Source: Gymnopus androsaceus JB14 (Eukaryota; Basidiomycota; Agaricomycetes; Agaricales; Omphalotaceae). Taken from it: 64,000 nt of DNA. Below are positions 1 through 13,212 of this stretch, one piece after another (the first letter of the stretch is position 1; every line of letters starts with the position of its first letter). The position numbers and the translations under genes were made by a program. The notes under the pieces were generated by a model. That model was not told where the DNA came from, made no database searches, and saw only the letters and a program-made list of their open reading frames with translations. The stretch is from contig ML769612.1 of NCBI GenBank assembly GCA_009733575.1, positions 50,503-114,502 on the forward strand, read 5' to 3'.

Positions 1-40
1 CTTATTTTTGCAAACAAAAATTGAAATTAAAAAAGCTTGT

Positions 41-1609
41 TCAATCAGTGTGTGTGTCCTGTATCGTATGCCACTTCTTCACCTCCATCCCACCCCATTC
101 CAACACCCTGAACAGATCATCATCTGCCAAGACATCCGCTGGACCACAGCCAATAACATCTTTCCATTTTTCCAAGCTTTCCGGCACTCGTGCAATGGCA
201 TTGAGCCACAAATCTGGCTCTTCGACACCTCGGAAAAGCATAAAGACTCGCGTTAAGACGTCGGGCTGGGGTACAATGATTCAGGGAAGCTGCACGAGCA
301 TACGCAGCTTGAGGGACGAATCGAAGGGCAATGTAAGTGTGTTTATTGAAAGATGGGAGCCAATAGCTGTACAGCGCCCTTTTAGCACAAATAAATGGGA
401 AATAGAAAGGTAGCATACGTGATGAAGGATGTACGGGCTTCAGTATGAAGTCCGAGTGACTTCAAGGCTGCATCAAGATATGGCGTGAGCTCCGCAAGGG
501 GGAGAAGAACGGAGACTCCGTCATCGTCTGAAACATCGCTAGTGATGGGGTCAAAATGCTGGACCATTTCATCACCCGGGACAGGGGAACCAGGCGGGGT
601 TGGCAGTACTGCTTGAGTTCTACGAGCCAAGTATTTGTGAGCGATGTGTAGCAATGAGAAAGAGAGATGAGACCTACTCTGCTTCCCAATAAAGGTACGA
701 TACCGTCAGACCCGTCGTCTTCTCCGTTAAAGTCTGATCCTCATTAATGTGAACCGACCAAGTGAGGTTCTCTCCATGGCCAGAGGGAGCTTGCGACTTT
801 GTCGGGATCACTGGATAGATGGCAAAGAACTTCCACTGTGGAACGAGAGCAAGGTCAACGGCAACATCCATTTCTTCGCTCGATTTTGGTGGGAACAGGT
901 AGATGACCGGCTTGTCACCTGTTTTGCTCTTTAAACAGCTCAACGACATCTCCCTCCTCCATATCTAAGTACCTGGGAGTCCAAGTAGAGTCTATCCTCC
1001 TGTCGTCGTAAATAATTCTCCATTCATCTGGGTCTAAGCCAGGAGCAAAAGCTTTCAGGATGGATGTTAGAAGGCTTCGATCCCAATTGATTGTGATTTT
1101 CTTTGTCGCCGTACCCCTCCAGACCCTAATAGTCCTCATGTCGGCCTGACCAGCGGCTGGGGGGAGACGGTCGACGCGTTCTTCGGCAGGGTCTAAGGCT
1201 GGGGAAAGACTCCGACAAACGTGTTCTTCTTCCTTCGCAATCACCTTCACTCTAGAAATGGACGGGAGAGCGTACTCCCATGTCATATCCGGGATTTCCA
1301 CCTCCTCGCCGTCTGAAAGTCTGGAAGATCAGATGGTGTGAAGAGTTATCTCTTTCCTAGCCGGGGGGATTGAGAAAGCTTTGCGAACAAGAAGGATAGT
1401 GTCCTTCAAAGAACATCATATTTGAGTCAGTGATCATGCAGCATTGAGGGCAAAGAGTATGAAATCACAACGATACCTTGTGGTCTTTTTCTTCCAAGAG
1501 TTTTTTAGGTAGCGCTAGGCGACGACCTTCGTATATAAATACAAGAAATTGCTCATGTGGAGTCTGGTCGCGTTTAGTTCGAGTGGACTGGGACGGAGCT
1601 TTTAGGCAT
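41..1609 (-). CDS. Basidiomycete ubiquitin-like-domain protein, frame-broken
   Basis: Function unknown. The translation runs in order through a short N-terminal stretch (EQFLVFIYEGRRLALPK), a central ubiquitin-like segment (ITINWDRSLL, then DEWRIIYDDRRID and DMEEGDVVELFKEQ), and a C-terminal region found in many Agaricomycete hypothetical proteins (DKPVIYLFPP, YLDAALKSLGLHTEARTSF, DLFRVLEWGGMEV). Introns at 620-677 and 367-418 splice in frame. The start at 1609 (MPKSSVPVHSN) is the first methionine that leads into the conserved part, after allowing one extra base near 1573. Further single extra bases lie near 921-924 and 280, and two compensating shifts near 1310-1350. The family assignment rests on remembered conserved blocks. 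Either a pseudogene or a gene with assembly indels; I favour the latter. Confidence 0.7.
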
Positions 1610-1937
1610 TTTCGAAGTAAGAAGTTGAGAAGGGCGCGTGTGCTTTAAAATGGGCACGGAGCAGTGGCAAGCCTGAAATTTCGAAGTCGAGCTGTCAGAA
1701 GCGCGCTTCAACTGCGCTGTCTTATTTAGTACTACAGCTGATTGCGAATCGGAGAGCGTTTCGATTCGCGCTGTTCAGGATCTTGTTGCCGCAGTGACTC
1801 GCGCAACTCATTGCAGCGAAGCTTCGAGCTCCTCAGGAGTGAGCCTGTATGTATTGAATCGTTGTTTGCTCATAATACTGTACATCACGAGGAGCATTTT
1901 CGAAACTGCTCTCGATTCGCAATCAGCTGACAAAGTC

Positions 1938-3488
1938 CTACGTTGCTACCTTTCTACGTATCCAAAGACTCTCCGGTCGTACATTAATCAAAATCGGCTC
2001 CTTCACATTCCGCTTATAACTTTCCGGAGGAAGTGGCGGAAGCTCCTTATCCACATTCCCCGCCTTCAAATTCCTCCTTCCCTTCCGTCTTGCAACGCGT
2101 CGAGTTACCCCCGGAGACCATCTCCCATCACGCGCGAATTCATCATTTTCCTTTTCTGCTTCTTCCTCAAGCTGATGCGACTTTGGGTGAGCTCGGTGGA
2201 AAATCAACCTCCGTGTAGGTAGCTTCTCCCACTCCCGCTCCCACTCCCACCCCGGCAAGTTCATGAACGACACCACGCCACCGTGGGTTGAGAGTGGTAT
2301 TTTTGACTTGTTTTTTTGTAGACCGTGAGATGTTCACCTCGATGTGAGCAACGGCTTCGTCTAGTGTTTGTGACCGCGACTCGGGAGGGAACATGTATAG
2401 TTTGGGCGCTGATGAACCATGACGGGGAAGCTGTTCGGTTGTGATTTCGGAAGAAAAGGACCGAAAGTCTGATAGTATTCGATGTATTAGAGGATGGTTG
2501 GGATGAGAGACGCCATTTTTACGAAGGAAGGATAGTTGAGAGGCTATATCTGCGGGTAACAAGATCTATGTGGAGCTTAGTGTATGATATCAGGTTTCGA
2601 AAGAGCTACTCACTCGCATGTCATTTCCAATACACAACCAGCGCCTCCAGTACTCATCATGTTCCGAGAGCAGTCCAGACGAGCCTGGCATCTCATCAGG
2701 ATTCAAGAATTCGCACATGTCCTGCGGCCGTCCGACCAATTTATCGATACTGCTACATCGAAAGCCAATAGGAAGTGCATAGCGGCGCGCAGTAGATTCT
2801 ATACCGCGCACAGGATGACTACTTTTCGATTGTATGCAAAGTTCATTGAACCTGTCACGGGCTTTGTTGAGCCTTTCTACAGTTTTGAGCGATGTGGCGT
2901 TCTCGAGGTGGAGCTTTTCAAGCATTAGAAAGGTGGAGTACTGATAACTTGCGTCCGGAGGGAGAAGAATCTGGGAGTTCATAGTTCAGAGGTTTGTTAC
3001 TTAGTCGATAGACCTTGGTACGTACCTGAACATCCTCTGAGCATTGATACCAACTCCATCCGAAAGAGTCTGGTGTATCCAACTGTCCTACTCTGAGCCT
3101 CGCCGGCGCACGATCCAGGACATAGTGATCTTCGTAAAGCTGTATTCTTGCCTGTCGCACCTTCTTGGAGACTTTGCGATGAGCAGGCGACGCAGAACGA
3201 GTAGAACCCTCTATAGAAGTTGGCGCAGAGACGGCCAACGTTTTAAAGAAGCCCTCGGTGGGGTCTTCAGTAGAGCCAGTAGAACCAGAGCTACGGTTCA
3301 TGGATTCGCGCCATTGCACATACTTTTGAGTTTCCACGGCGCTCAACTGAACCTAAAATGACTTTGCGTCAGTGTGAGCTCATGGCATGTATAATGTGAA
3401 CGTTTACTTTACAGTCATCTAGCTGCAGCCATCTGCGGCCACGGTGATCAGGATCGCTGAGTGAACCCTTTGGGATTTGCGTAGTCAT
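1938..3488 (-). CDS. Uncharacterised fungal protein
   Basis: I do not recognise this protein. The start at 3488 opens MTTQIPKGSLSDPDHRGRRW and splices over about 3361-3410 into VQLSAVETQKYVQWRESMN. In-frame introns follow at 2971-3025 and 2550-2609. Visible parts are a serine/threonine-rich stretch, a helical charged segment (LKTVERLNKARDRFNELC), a long conserved-looking block (IASQLSFLRKNGVSHPNHP, PKLYMFPPESRSQTLDEA) and a charged C-terminus (VDKELPPLPPESYKR). The frame changes at a run of seven T at 2311-2317; one fewer base restores a continuous protein. No signal peptide or membrane segment is visible. Clean introns and coherent sequence support a real gene. Confidence 0.6.
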
Positions 3489-3894
3489 GAAGGTTTGGGA
3501 AGAAAGACAAGTCCCACGTAGAGCATATTATAATGATATGCGATGTACTAAAAGTACAAGTGAATCATCAGCCTCATGCTCTGATGCTATACGGAGCTGT
3601 TGACTCACGTTGCGTATTATTCCGCGCAGTTAGTTTGAGTGTTCTTGTAGCTGTTCCTGATGCTGTAGCTGTTCTGCGAATCCAAGTAAGAACCAAGGTA
3701 GTGGAAGTAGAATGTTCATGGCCGTAAAGGTTGATCTTAAGCGCCCGTGACCGGTGACCGGCCGGACCTCCGGCTGTCCAGCACTGCCATTTCAAACTCA
3801 GCCGCCTGTTCCGAGCTTCTTCTTCTTACTCGCTGCGCTCACAGTACCCGGACAATTTCTCTCTGAATTCCTTTCTCAAACTCTTACTTCTACA

Positions 3895-4813
3895 ATGTCT
3901 GACCTTTGTCCTGTATACGCTCCCTTCTTCAGTGCCATGGTACGAACTTTTCGCTCTTATTTTGCCCAAAAGCTCAATTTCAACTATTCGCGTAGGGCTG
4001 CACCAGTGCCATTGTTTTCACCTGTAAGCTCATTTTCCGACAAAATAGCTCTTCAACATGCTATTTAGATGCTCTGTAATGAATTGCTGACGGTTAAACT
4101 GTGATTTGGGCATATTTTGCAGGCATAGGAGCAAGGTTCGTCTCTTCATGCCTTTACGTGGCCTGATTCTTATTTCTTTCTGCAGTTATGGTACCGCAAA
4201 ATCCGGCGTCGGAATTTCTGCCATGTCAGTGCTACGACCCGACCTCATGATGAAGTGTGTCGTTCCTGTTATTATGGCTGGTATCATCGCCGTACGTCTT
4301 CTCTCGCTTTTTTCCCGAACATATATCTCATACCTGTGTTTTCTAGATCTACGGTCTTGTCGTCTCGGTTCTTATTGCTGGTGATCGTAAGTTGTTTTCT
4401 AGTCGTTGTTATCCATCCATTCCAACCTGCTCTCCTATCACCAGTTAGCGTGAACATGTCCCTCGCTCAAGGATTCACTCAACTCGGTGCCGGTCTCGCT
4501 GTCGGACTTGCTGGTCTCGCTGCCGGGTTTTGCTATCGGTATTGTCGGTGATGCTGGTGTGAGAGGTACTGCGCAACAGCCAAGACTGTTCGTCGGAATG
4601 GTGCGTATATTTCGTTCATGCTGCGGCTTTTAGTACTGAATGATATATCTGTTTAGATTCTTATCCTCATTTTCGCTGAAGTCTTGGGCTTGTACGGTCT
4701 CATCGTTGCCCTTATCATGAATACCTCATCTTCGGCGATGAAGTCTGCGGTATGTTGATTTACTACTAGCCACCAATTACTTGTGTTCTTACCCTTCGTG
4801 CTAGTGCCTTTAA
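3895..4813 (+). CDS. VMA3: V-type H+-ATPase 16 kDa proteolipid subunit c
   Basis: This is the proteolipid of the V0 ring, which carries protons across the vacuolar or endosomal membrane. Seven short exons join: 3895-3939, 3996-4023, 4123-4135, 4186-4291, 4347-4386, 4445-4600 and 4657-4749, with a last exon 4805-4813 (stop TAA). The product reads [15 protein letters not shown], then [60 protein letters not shown] and [19 protein letters not shown]. The last helix holds the family's essential glutamate, in FAEVLGLYG. Length and four-helix layout fit the family. One extra T in the run 4528-4531 breaks the frame inside a near-invariant segment; in an essential gene this points to a sequencing insertion. 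The exact C-terminus (SACL) is less certain. Confidence 0.92.
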
Positions 4814-5051
4814 GGCCAGAAGAGGGACATCGGTGTCTTGGAGTGGATTCCTGACCCCCAACTTTCAATGGACTCTTGCGCAACAATATTCTGATCATGC
4901 ATTACACTTGACCATCCCTGCGCCTTCGGCTTTTTTGATGCTGTCATAGTAATTTAATGTTTCCTTTCAATCATCAATGGAGGATGTAATTCTGGACTTT
5001 TGTGCCACGTATAACGATAAACGATACTATATCTCGTAAGGGCATCTTGCT

Positions 5052-7626
5052 TTACCATTCGAGGGGATTACCAACTACGCGCCTCCTCGCTCGACTGATG
5101 TCCAACTCGAGCCAAGGCCATTTCTGTCGACGCATTGCCTCGTATTCAGAAATTTTGTCAGCTTCAGCCAAGGCGTCCTCGATGTCGTCAGTTCCGCGTA
5201 ATAACCGGTTGCGGTTGGTAGGATTTGTTTTGAAAGCAACTGTTAGACCGCTCTCTATGCATCTGATCTCTTCTTTATCAAGATCTACCTCCATATCGGC
5301 GCCTGTGGATGCGTATTCTGCGAGCTTCAGACATTCGTCTGCAGGTAGAGTGACGAGTAGAAGACCATTCTGAAAGCAATTGTTGAAAAAGATGTCGCCG
5401 AAGCTTTGTGCAATGATACAAGAGATTCCAAAATCTCTCCTGAGGGCTCTTCAGCAGGCGACGGATGCAAAGATGAATATCTACTCACAGACTCCATACA
5501 GCGTGCTCTCTACTGCTACCACATCCAAAGTTATGGCCTGTGCAGATCATGATCTTGGCCTTTGTGTACGGCTCCCTATTCAAGATGAAAGTCGGTCTTT
5601 TGGCCAGTGACTGATCAACTCGGAAACGATTGAACAAGCAATCTCCAAGTCCCGAACGAGTTATCGTTTTCAACCATTGCGCAGGGAAAAGCATGTCTGT
5701 GTCGACGTTCTCCATGTGCAAAGGAACAGCGATTCCTCTGACTGATACGAATTGTCTGGTTTGTCGAATAGGAGCTGACTGTGTTTCTGAATTGTTAGAT
5801 GCTCTGGAGTTTGGATAGCAGCTTCCCCGAAGAGCATCGAAGGAAGTGATTCGGGATTGCTGGTATGCGTGGGTTCGCAGTAGCAAACGCAGACGCGCCA
5901 ACGAGCTTCCGTACATCAGTGAGTCTACCCTTCAAAGCCGCCGCAACAGCCATCGCAGGACTAACAAGATGCGTTCGACCTCCAGTTCCTTGTCGATCAC
6001 GGAAGTTGCGGTTGCTCGTACTAGCGCATCTTTCTTTCGCATCCAAATGATCTGGATTAAGCCCAATACACATGGAACATCCAGCTTCACGCCAGTCAAA
6101 CCCTGCTCTGCGGAATAACACGTCCAACCCTTCCTGCTTCTGCCTGTTTTTTTCACTACGCCAGAGCCTGGAACGACCATTGCGACGACACCATTGGCTA
6201 CCTTGGCATCTGGGCCTAAAGCAGTTATAATCGACGCTGCTATGCGTAGATCTTCGATTCTGCTGTTGGTGCATGAGCCGATGAAGACTTTGTCGATTGT
6301 GATGTCTTCCATGAGTGTTCCTGCTGTTAAACCCATGTATTTGAGAGATTGAACAGCAGCTTCTCGTCGTTGGGGACTTTCGAAAGAGGATGGATCCGGG
6401 ACACTAGCAGAAATGGGCACGTTATCCTGAGGCGAAGTACCCCAAGTTACAGTAGGAAGGACGTCTTCTGCTCTGATGAACACCTCCCGATCGAATTTAG
6501 CATCTACATCTGTTTTGAGCGTTTTCCAGAATTCCTCTGCATGTTGCCAGCTTGTACTGTTTGGAGCAAGCGGTCGACCTTCTGAGGTATGCAAAAGTCG
6601 TTTCGTCGGGAGCTACCAATCCAGCTCGAGCACCAGCTTCGATACTCATATTGCACATGGTCATGCGAGCCTCCATGCTCAATCCACGAACGACAGAGCC
6701 AGCGTATTCCACTACGAATCCTGTTCCGCCTGCTGTTCCGATTGTGCTGATGATATGCAGGATAACATCTTTGGAGGTGACTCCGAGACCGAGTTCTCCG
6801 TCGATAGTGATGCGCATGTTTTGGGATTTGCGGATACGGAGGGTTTGTGTAGCTAGTACGTGCTCTACTTCGGATGTTCCGATACCGAAAGCTAAGTGCG
6901 CCGAAGGCTCCGAGGGCTAACGCCATGACATAACATTAACATCTTGAATTAGGATGGAAGAAAAAGCTCGTACTGGAGGTGTGAGAATCTCCACAAACAC
7001 ATACAGTTCCCGGAAGCTAGCGAGGAAGTTAGCTGCGAGAATCACTGTTGATATAACCGGGTCCTCTTACAATAAATCCTTGTTCGCACCGCGATGACGT
7101 GCACAATCCCTAGTAGGGTAGATTAAACCAGCTACAGAGCGTATCTTCGCCAAGGTATGTTATATTACCTTGTCGGTCATCGCGAAGACCATAATACGGA
7201 ATTCCAGAACGTCTCATGTTCTTTTCAAGAGCTGTAAGCTGAGCTCGAGAGGTTGGGTCCTGGACGTAGGTATCGGTTGTGACATCCCCAGTTCTTGGTG
7301 TCGTCCTGAACAAACCAAGTTTAACTAAAATTTGACTTTGAGGGTAGTATTGCACTCACGGAACGTTATGATCAGCTGTAGCCAATGTGCAGTCTGGACG
7401 GCGAACGACACGTTTGGCCGACCATAATGCTTCGAATGCTTGGGGACTGCTGACCTCATGGACGAGATGTCTGAAGCCTCTAATTGAGTCTTGAACTAGA
7501 AGGACAAGAAGAAACGATTCTCTCTCACCTATCGATGAATATCAAGCTGGGCGTGGATTCATCTTCACTGGAGCCTAAGGAGGAAACGACGTGGTTTCGC
7601 CAGATTTTGTCGTAAAGCGTCGACAT
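5052..7626 (-). CDS. LEU1: 3-isopropylmalate dehydratase (isopropylmalate isomerase)
   Basis: This Fe-S enzyme isomerises 2- to 3-isopropylmalate in leucine biosynthesis. The order is that of the fungal fused enzyme: N-terminal [13 protein letters not shown] (start 7626); [19 protein letters not shown] across an intron near 7473-7530; [50 protein letters not shown]; cluster-region [33 protein letters not shown]; then the small-subunit domain [19 protein letters not shown] and [14 protein letters not shown]. The end ([11 protein letters not shown]) is typical. Extra single bases near 6893 (in what should read [12 protein letters not shown]), near 6155 and near 7090 break the frame, while the residues either side match the family. 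An upstream in-frame methionine at 7758 would lengthen the N-terminus, but that part looks unconserved. Confidence 0.9.
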
Positions 7627-7758
7627 TAGCAGTGGGGAAGTACTATCATCATCTATAGGTTTATCACAAGCCCATTTAAGTACTGTTTGGGTTTTCGTGG
7701 GACGGACTGGCAAAGATGTAGTCACCGGAGTGAGAGATAAATGATGACTGATTTCCAA

Positions 7759-8139
7759 GGGAGACTACTTATTGGTTGATCATACGTACGAGGGTATGCC
7801 TGGATATCTAAAAAAAGATTGGCGATGGAAGACAAGATTCGCGTCTTGACAGGGTTTGCCGCTGAACTAATACCGCGCTGGCTATGTATTGAGGATCGAC
7901 ATCAGAGTACGCATGCCACTGAGACAACACTGAGAGCACGGCGGCCCAGGCGCGGCTCATCGTGTGAAAACGAATCACCTCCTCCGCTGCGTCTGCAGAA
8001 CATGTCGTAGAACCAGAATCTAGAAAGCTTTTCATGAAAAACGGTTTCCGGCGTCGACTACACGATGACGCGCGGGAACACAGGTCTTCGATGAGTACTG
8101 AAATCAGTGGTAAGTATTTTGTTCGCGTACTAAGCTCAT
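7759..8139. other. Unassigned interval between LEU1 and the APH-like fragment
   Basis: Short open frames exist here on both strands, but none shows a recognisable domain, convincing splice structure or coherent continuation into a neighbour. It probably contains the LEU1 promoter. Confidence 0.5.
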
Positions 8140-8570
8140 GAAAGCGTGTTCAAAGGTCAATGCAGCACACAAAATCTCCGAACGTGTTTCAGAGAACGAT
8201 GACAACGAAGTGGATGCCCTGTTTGCTTTCAGAGTTATATATCGCTCACATTTTGCCAGCTCACCGCAGTCTTCGAACGAATTGACCAGATCGACTTTTA
8301 CAAACACGCTGCTGGACTTCGTCCAGGATTCACTCTGCAGTATCCCTGCTGACGCATCGAGCCTACAACGCGGGGTATGAATGTGCATATACATTTGACT
8401 TTCAACGACGATGTGAAGTGGCTTGCTCGTGTCCGTCAAGAGTCAGCTCCAAGTGCAAAATTGATAGTAGAGACATTACAGCACCCGCCGAGCTTTAGTC
8501 TAAGGTCACTGATATTCTCGCATTGCCACAGGCTATCATATGAGATTCTGAAAGAAGAAAAATAAACAGC
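8140..8570 (+). pseudogene. Fragment resembling the N-terminus of a fungal APH-like phosphotransferase
   Basis: Two adjacent frames read LLDFVQDSLCSIPADAS and then MNVHIHLTFNDDVKWLARV. The second resembles the glycine-rich-loop strand of fungal aminoglycoside-phosphotransferase-like kinases, where a pattern such as 'hhhxFxDGxxWhARh' precedes the catalytic part. The frames are shifted near 8365. No Brenner motif or DxE motif follows before the region runs into the 3' end of the opposing coiled-coil gene. At best this is a truncated relic. A complete family member lies at 24.1-25.5 kb. Chance similarity cannot be excluded. Confidence 0.3.
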
Positions 8571-9247
8571 GGCCAATTTTCGAAAGTAGAAAATACAAAC
8601 CACCAACCTGAGTAACCTTCACCTCAGGCTTGGGTTTAACTGAGGGTTGAGGAGAGCTGGCTACCATACGAGAATCCAAAAAGAGAAAATGAACAGCAAG
8701 CATATTGAAGGTAAACAGGACTTACTGTTAACTGCACGAACTTTCTTTCCAGGCTTAATTGGGGGGGCTCGAGGAACGGCGTTGGGCACTACAGCTTGTC
8801 TGGCATGATTTCAAGGGTCACAAGTATCAGTATCAATGACTGACCTGGGGATCGTTCTTTGGATTGAAGGACCTTTATGATATGTGCTGTATCTGCTTCA
8901 GCAGCTTTAGAAGCCTCCTGTAATTTTGAGGCAGTCATGAAGTGGTACTGGAGAAGAAGGCGCGTGACATGGATTTTTTGTTCAAGTACACGTCGCTCTA
9001 TTGTGTAAAGAGATTCTTGGGCTTGAGCGAGTTGCAGCAGAATCGTTGCTTCTTCCGCAGTTATTTCTGATGCGGCCTATAGAGGCACAGGTGAGAAGTA
9101 AGTCAATCAGATACTAAAACGGATTCTTACTAGGGATGCATGTACTTCACTGTTGACCAATTCATCTGGAGGCGAAAGTGGAGAGAAAAGGCCTACTAGA
9201 TCAACTATTTGTAACAATAAGTAAAGCAGTGATGTTTACCATCCATA
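8536..9247 (-). CDS. Small coiled-coil protein, uncharacterised
   Basis: Several short exons join into a protein of about 150 residues. The start is ATG at 9247; the next exon reads LFSPLSPPDELVNSEVHASL, the central exon is strongly helical (EITAEEATILLQLAQAQESL, RRVLEQKIHVTRLLLQYHF, SKLQEASKAAEADTAHIIK) and the tail is basic and proline-rich (PPIKPGKKVRAVN, SVKPKPEVKVTQ), ending at 8536. All introns have GT..AG ends of 45-65 bases. The first exon reaches the second in frame only if one G of the run at 9239-9241 is extra. The heptad-like leucine and alanine pattern suggests a coiled coil. I do not recognise a family. Confidence 0.5.
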
Positions 9248-9512
9248 ATGAAGCCAATATACAGCAACTAGACAGTGGAAAGAGACGGAGAGAGACAGAG
9301 AGACAGCAGAGAGATGATTGTTGTGGGCGAAGAAGTTCAAGTTGATCAATGGCACGTGCAGTTTTAGATTTGCGAAGTACAAAACCGATAAAAGTTAATG
9401 GATTTCAAGTAATTATCTTAATGTAAAAGACGATGTAGTACAATCATTTATCCTTCGTCTTTTGGAACGTGCTAGAAGCAAGAATCAACCGACATATTAC
9501 TACTCATGCATA
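9248..9512. other. Intergenic, nothing recognised
   Basis: A GAGAGA-rich tract lies near 9280-9310, just upstream of the coiled-coil gene's start. No open frame of interest is visible. Confidence 0.5.
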
Positions 9513-10951
<1,439 letters not shown>

Positions 10952-11054
10952 GGGATATTTTGGATGTTGGTTGAAGGCAGTCCTGACCGAGCTAAAAATG
11001 GCGGAGGAAGAAGAGGTGTAAGGCTTAAGCGCCCTGAGAAGCGCTGGCTCATGG

Positions 11055-11122
11055 GCTATGGTGTATGCATCGGACAGTGTTTCTTCGATTTTTCCCTTGC
11101 AGCTTGGATCGATAGTGACCAA
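11055..11122 (-). repeat. Duplicated 68-base segment of the M35-like protease gene
   Basis: Bases 11055-11122 match 12333-12400 with one mismatch by eye (cggacagt against cggccagt). On the minus strand both encode VTIDPSCKGKIEETL followed by DAYTIA. The copy at 12.3 kb is in the protease coding sequence; this one sits alone between the protease's 3' end and the CDC48 relic. Confidence 0.85.
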
Positions 11123-11197
11123 AAGCGTTAGATACGACACGAAACTGACAAGTCATGAAAATGAGTTTACAACGATGTAGACTGTATACGTTTGCAA

Positions 11198-12508
11198 CTA
11201 CTTCGCCTTCCCCTTGACAGCGTTAACCCGCGCCGGATCGAAATTCTTGCACCGTCTGTGAAAGTAGTACTCCAAGAAAAAAAGTCATCAGTAAGTTTGG
11301 ATATCATAGTAGAGAAATCAAAAATGTGCTGACCGGTGGCAGCAGCTGCGTAATTTTCTGCATTGAACGTTGTGCCGAGAGGAGGATTCTTGAACCGCTC
11401 ATTTTCTCCACAGTCCACCTTTCCGCTGTCAGCGTTCGTTCAAGGATTTTTAAGGGCCTTCTACTCTGCGTCGGGTTCATTCGTGGTAGCGTCAGTAGCA
11501 GGAGCTCCGCCCATCGATCTTTCAAAAGTCGAGCTTGTTGAGGGAGGTACCCGCCATATCGTTTTGTCGGATCTCTTTCATCCTGAAGGCCGTTGAGGTC
11601 TCGCGTTCCACTATCTTGTGGTGTGAGTTAAAGACGCATATCACCCAATCAAGGAACCTACTCACCGCATAGTATCGAGGACGGTTTTTGGCACGTCCTT
11701 GACTGTGAGGGCCAAAGCATGAGCGAAAATGAAAGCGAAAATGAAGGTAAGATGGGTCATCTCATGCAGGACAGTATGCGCCGCCGTGGTAAAGTCGCCT
11801 AGCTTGTGTTAAGGACCTGTGCACCATCAGTCTCGTCCAATTGGCAGCCAGCCATTCGTAAACTCTTTGTCTGAAAGGTGAGCTTTGGTTTCGGGGGTGG
11901 TGAAGAAACGGGGACTTGAGTAGTAAGTCAATAAGTAGTGGTCGGAGAGTCTACATGACATGAAGCATACCAAAAGAAGATCGTAGGCTCATCTACTTGG
12001 GCAAGAAATGTGGTCTGCGTCAAGCTAGAGAGGTGAGGATAAGTACGAAAATGGAAGATAGCAACTCACGCGGTCCAGCATTGCGGGGATTTCGACAGAG
12101 TGGGACACTTGGCAGTGAATTTTCTGCCATTGGCACCACCAGAAAGGATCGACCTGAACATGTTTGGAGCCATTTCAGTGTTCAGTACATGCCGAGGGTC
12201 TATTGGGAATGTCTTGGTTTTATCAAACTCGATAATATGGTCGCCGGGGAGGAAGTAGTTCGTGAACCTTGAGTTAGAACGTGAGTCAAGAATTGCGGAA
12301 GATTGCAGTGAAACTTACGCGGGGCTACTTGTGCTATGGTGTATGCATCGGCCAGTGTTTCTTCGATTTTTCCCTTGCAGCTTGGATCGATAGTGACCAA
12401 CTTCTCCACGAGAAGATTTATCTCGCGTTTGGTAGCTGGGGCAGCGTGTATTTCCACCGCCAACGCAACAAGTATCGAGGCAAGGATAGTGGTACTAAGA
12501 ACGCGCAT
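11198..12508 (-). CDS. Secreted M35-like (aspzincin) zinc metalloprotease
   Basis: A secreted deuterolysin / peptidyl-Lys endopeptidase type protease. The start at 12508 gives a clear signal peptide (MRVLSTTILASILVALAVEI, then HAAP). Next come TIDPSCKGKIEETLADAYT, the exon NYFLPGDHIIEFDKTKTFP, CPTLSKSPQCWTA, VDEPTIFFC, the catalytic helix GDFTTAAHTVLHEMTHLTF with the HExxH zinc motif, then FNAENYAAAATGQHIF and the end NFDPARVNAVKGKAK (stop 11198). This order (cysteines, IFFC, HExxH, NAxNY) is that of the family. The third zinc ligand, normally an aspartate in a GTxxxxxYG-like stretch, was not located because frames shift near 11300-11480. A fused low-complexity stretch repeats FIFAFIFAHALAL after HEMTHLT and may be an insertion. 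Confidence 0.75.
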
Positions 12509-13212
12509 ATTGAAAAGGATTTGAGAGGTCGGATGGGATTCGAAGCCGCAATCGAGGAAACAAGGAAGAGTAGGAAACGGGAACCGTTCAATTAGTCCAG
12601 CTAAAGGTTCGCCGCCGGTGAGGGAGGGAGGTCAAGAGGAGTCTTATGCGACTCCGAGTCGGGTATTTATTTGAAAACAAAGCTCAGAGAAGCTCAGAGA
12701 CAAGTCCGGGTATCATCGATTCATCAGTCGCAGGCCGGTAGGTTCTTGATAAGCACAGATAAGGTGGTTCTGGATACATGCTCTTCTTGTCGGGCGCGGT
12801 AAGTTCGAGATACATAGCCTCAAACTCTGAAAGGAAATTCAAAAGGACCAAGGAAGTTGGGAATATATTCGAGGAACCGTGCCGCTACCAGAATCGTGAG
12901 GTATCACCAATCATCATTGTTCGATTGAATCTGTTGAAATTTTATTAAGCGCTGACCATGATACCTCCTGAGCTGAAACGCTGAAGGCTGTTTTTCCAAC
13001 CAACATTGCTTGTTTGAACTTGGCTTTCGTTTTCTGTCCCACAGCCGCTCGGAACCTGATAAACTACGGACTACGCACGGACGCAAAAAGTAGAGCATTA
13101 CGTCAATCTTATCACCACAAGCTAGGTAACTCAATACTGAACTGAAGCTACGGCAACTATTTAAAATAACGGACACTTTGGGCCGCCTTTTTTCTCTCTT
13201 TGCGCTACCGTC
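12509..13212. other. Divergent intergenic region
   Basis: It lies between two divergently transcribed genes and presumably holds both promoters. A short direct repeat (aagctcagag, twice) is seen near 12681-12700. No coding signal. Confidence 0.5.
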
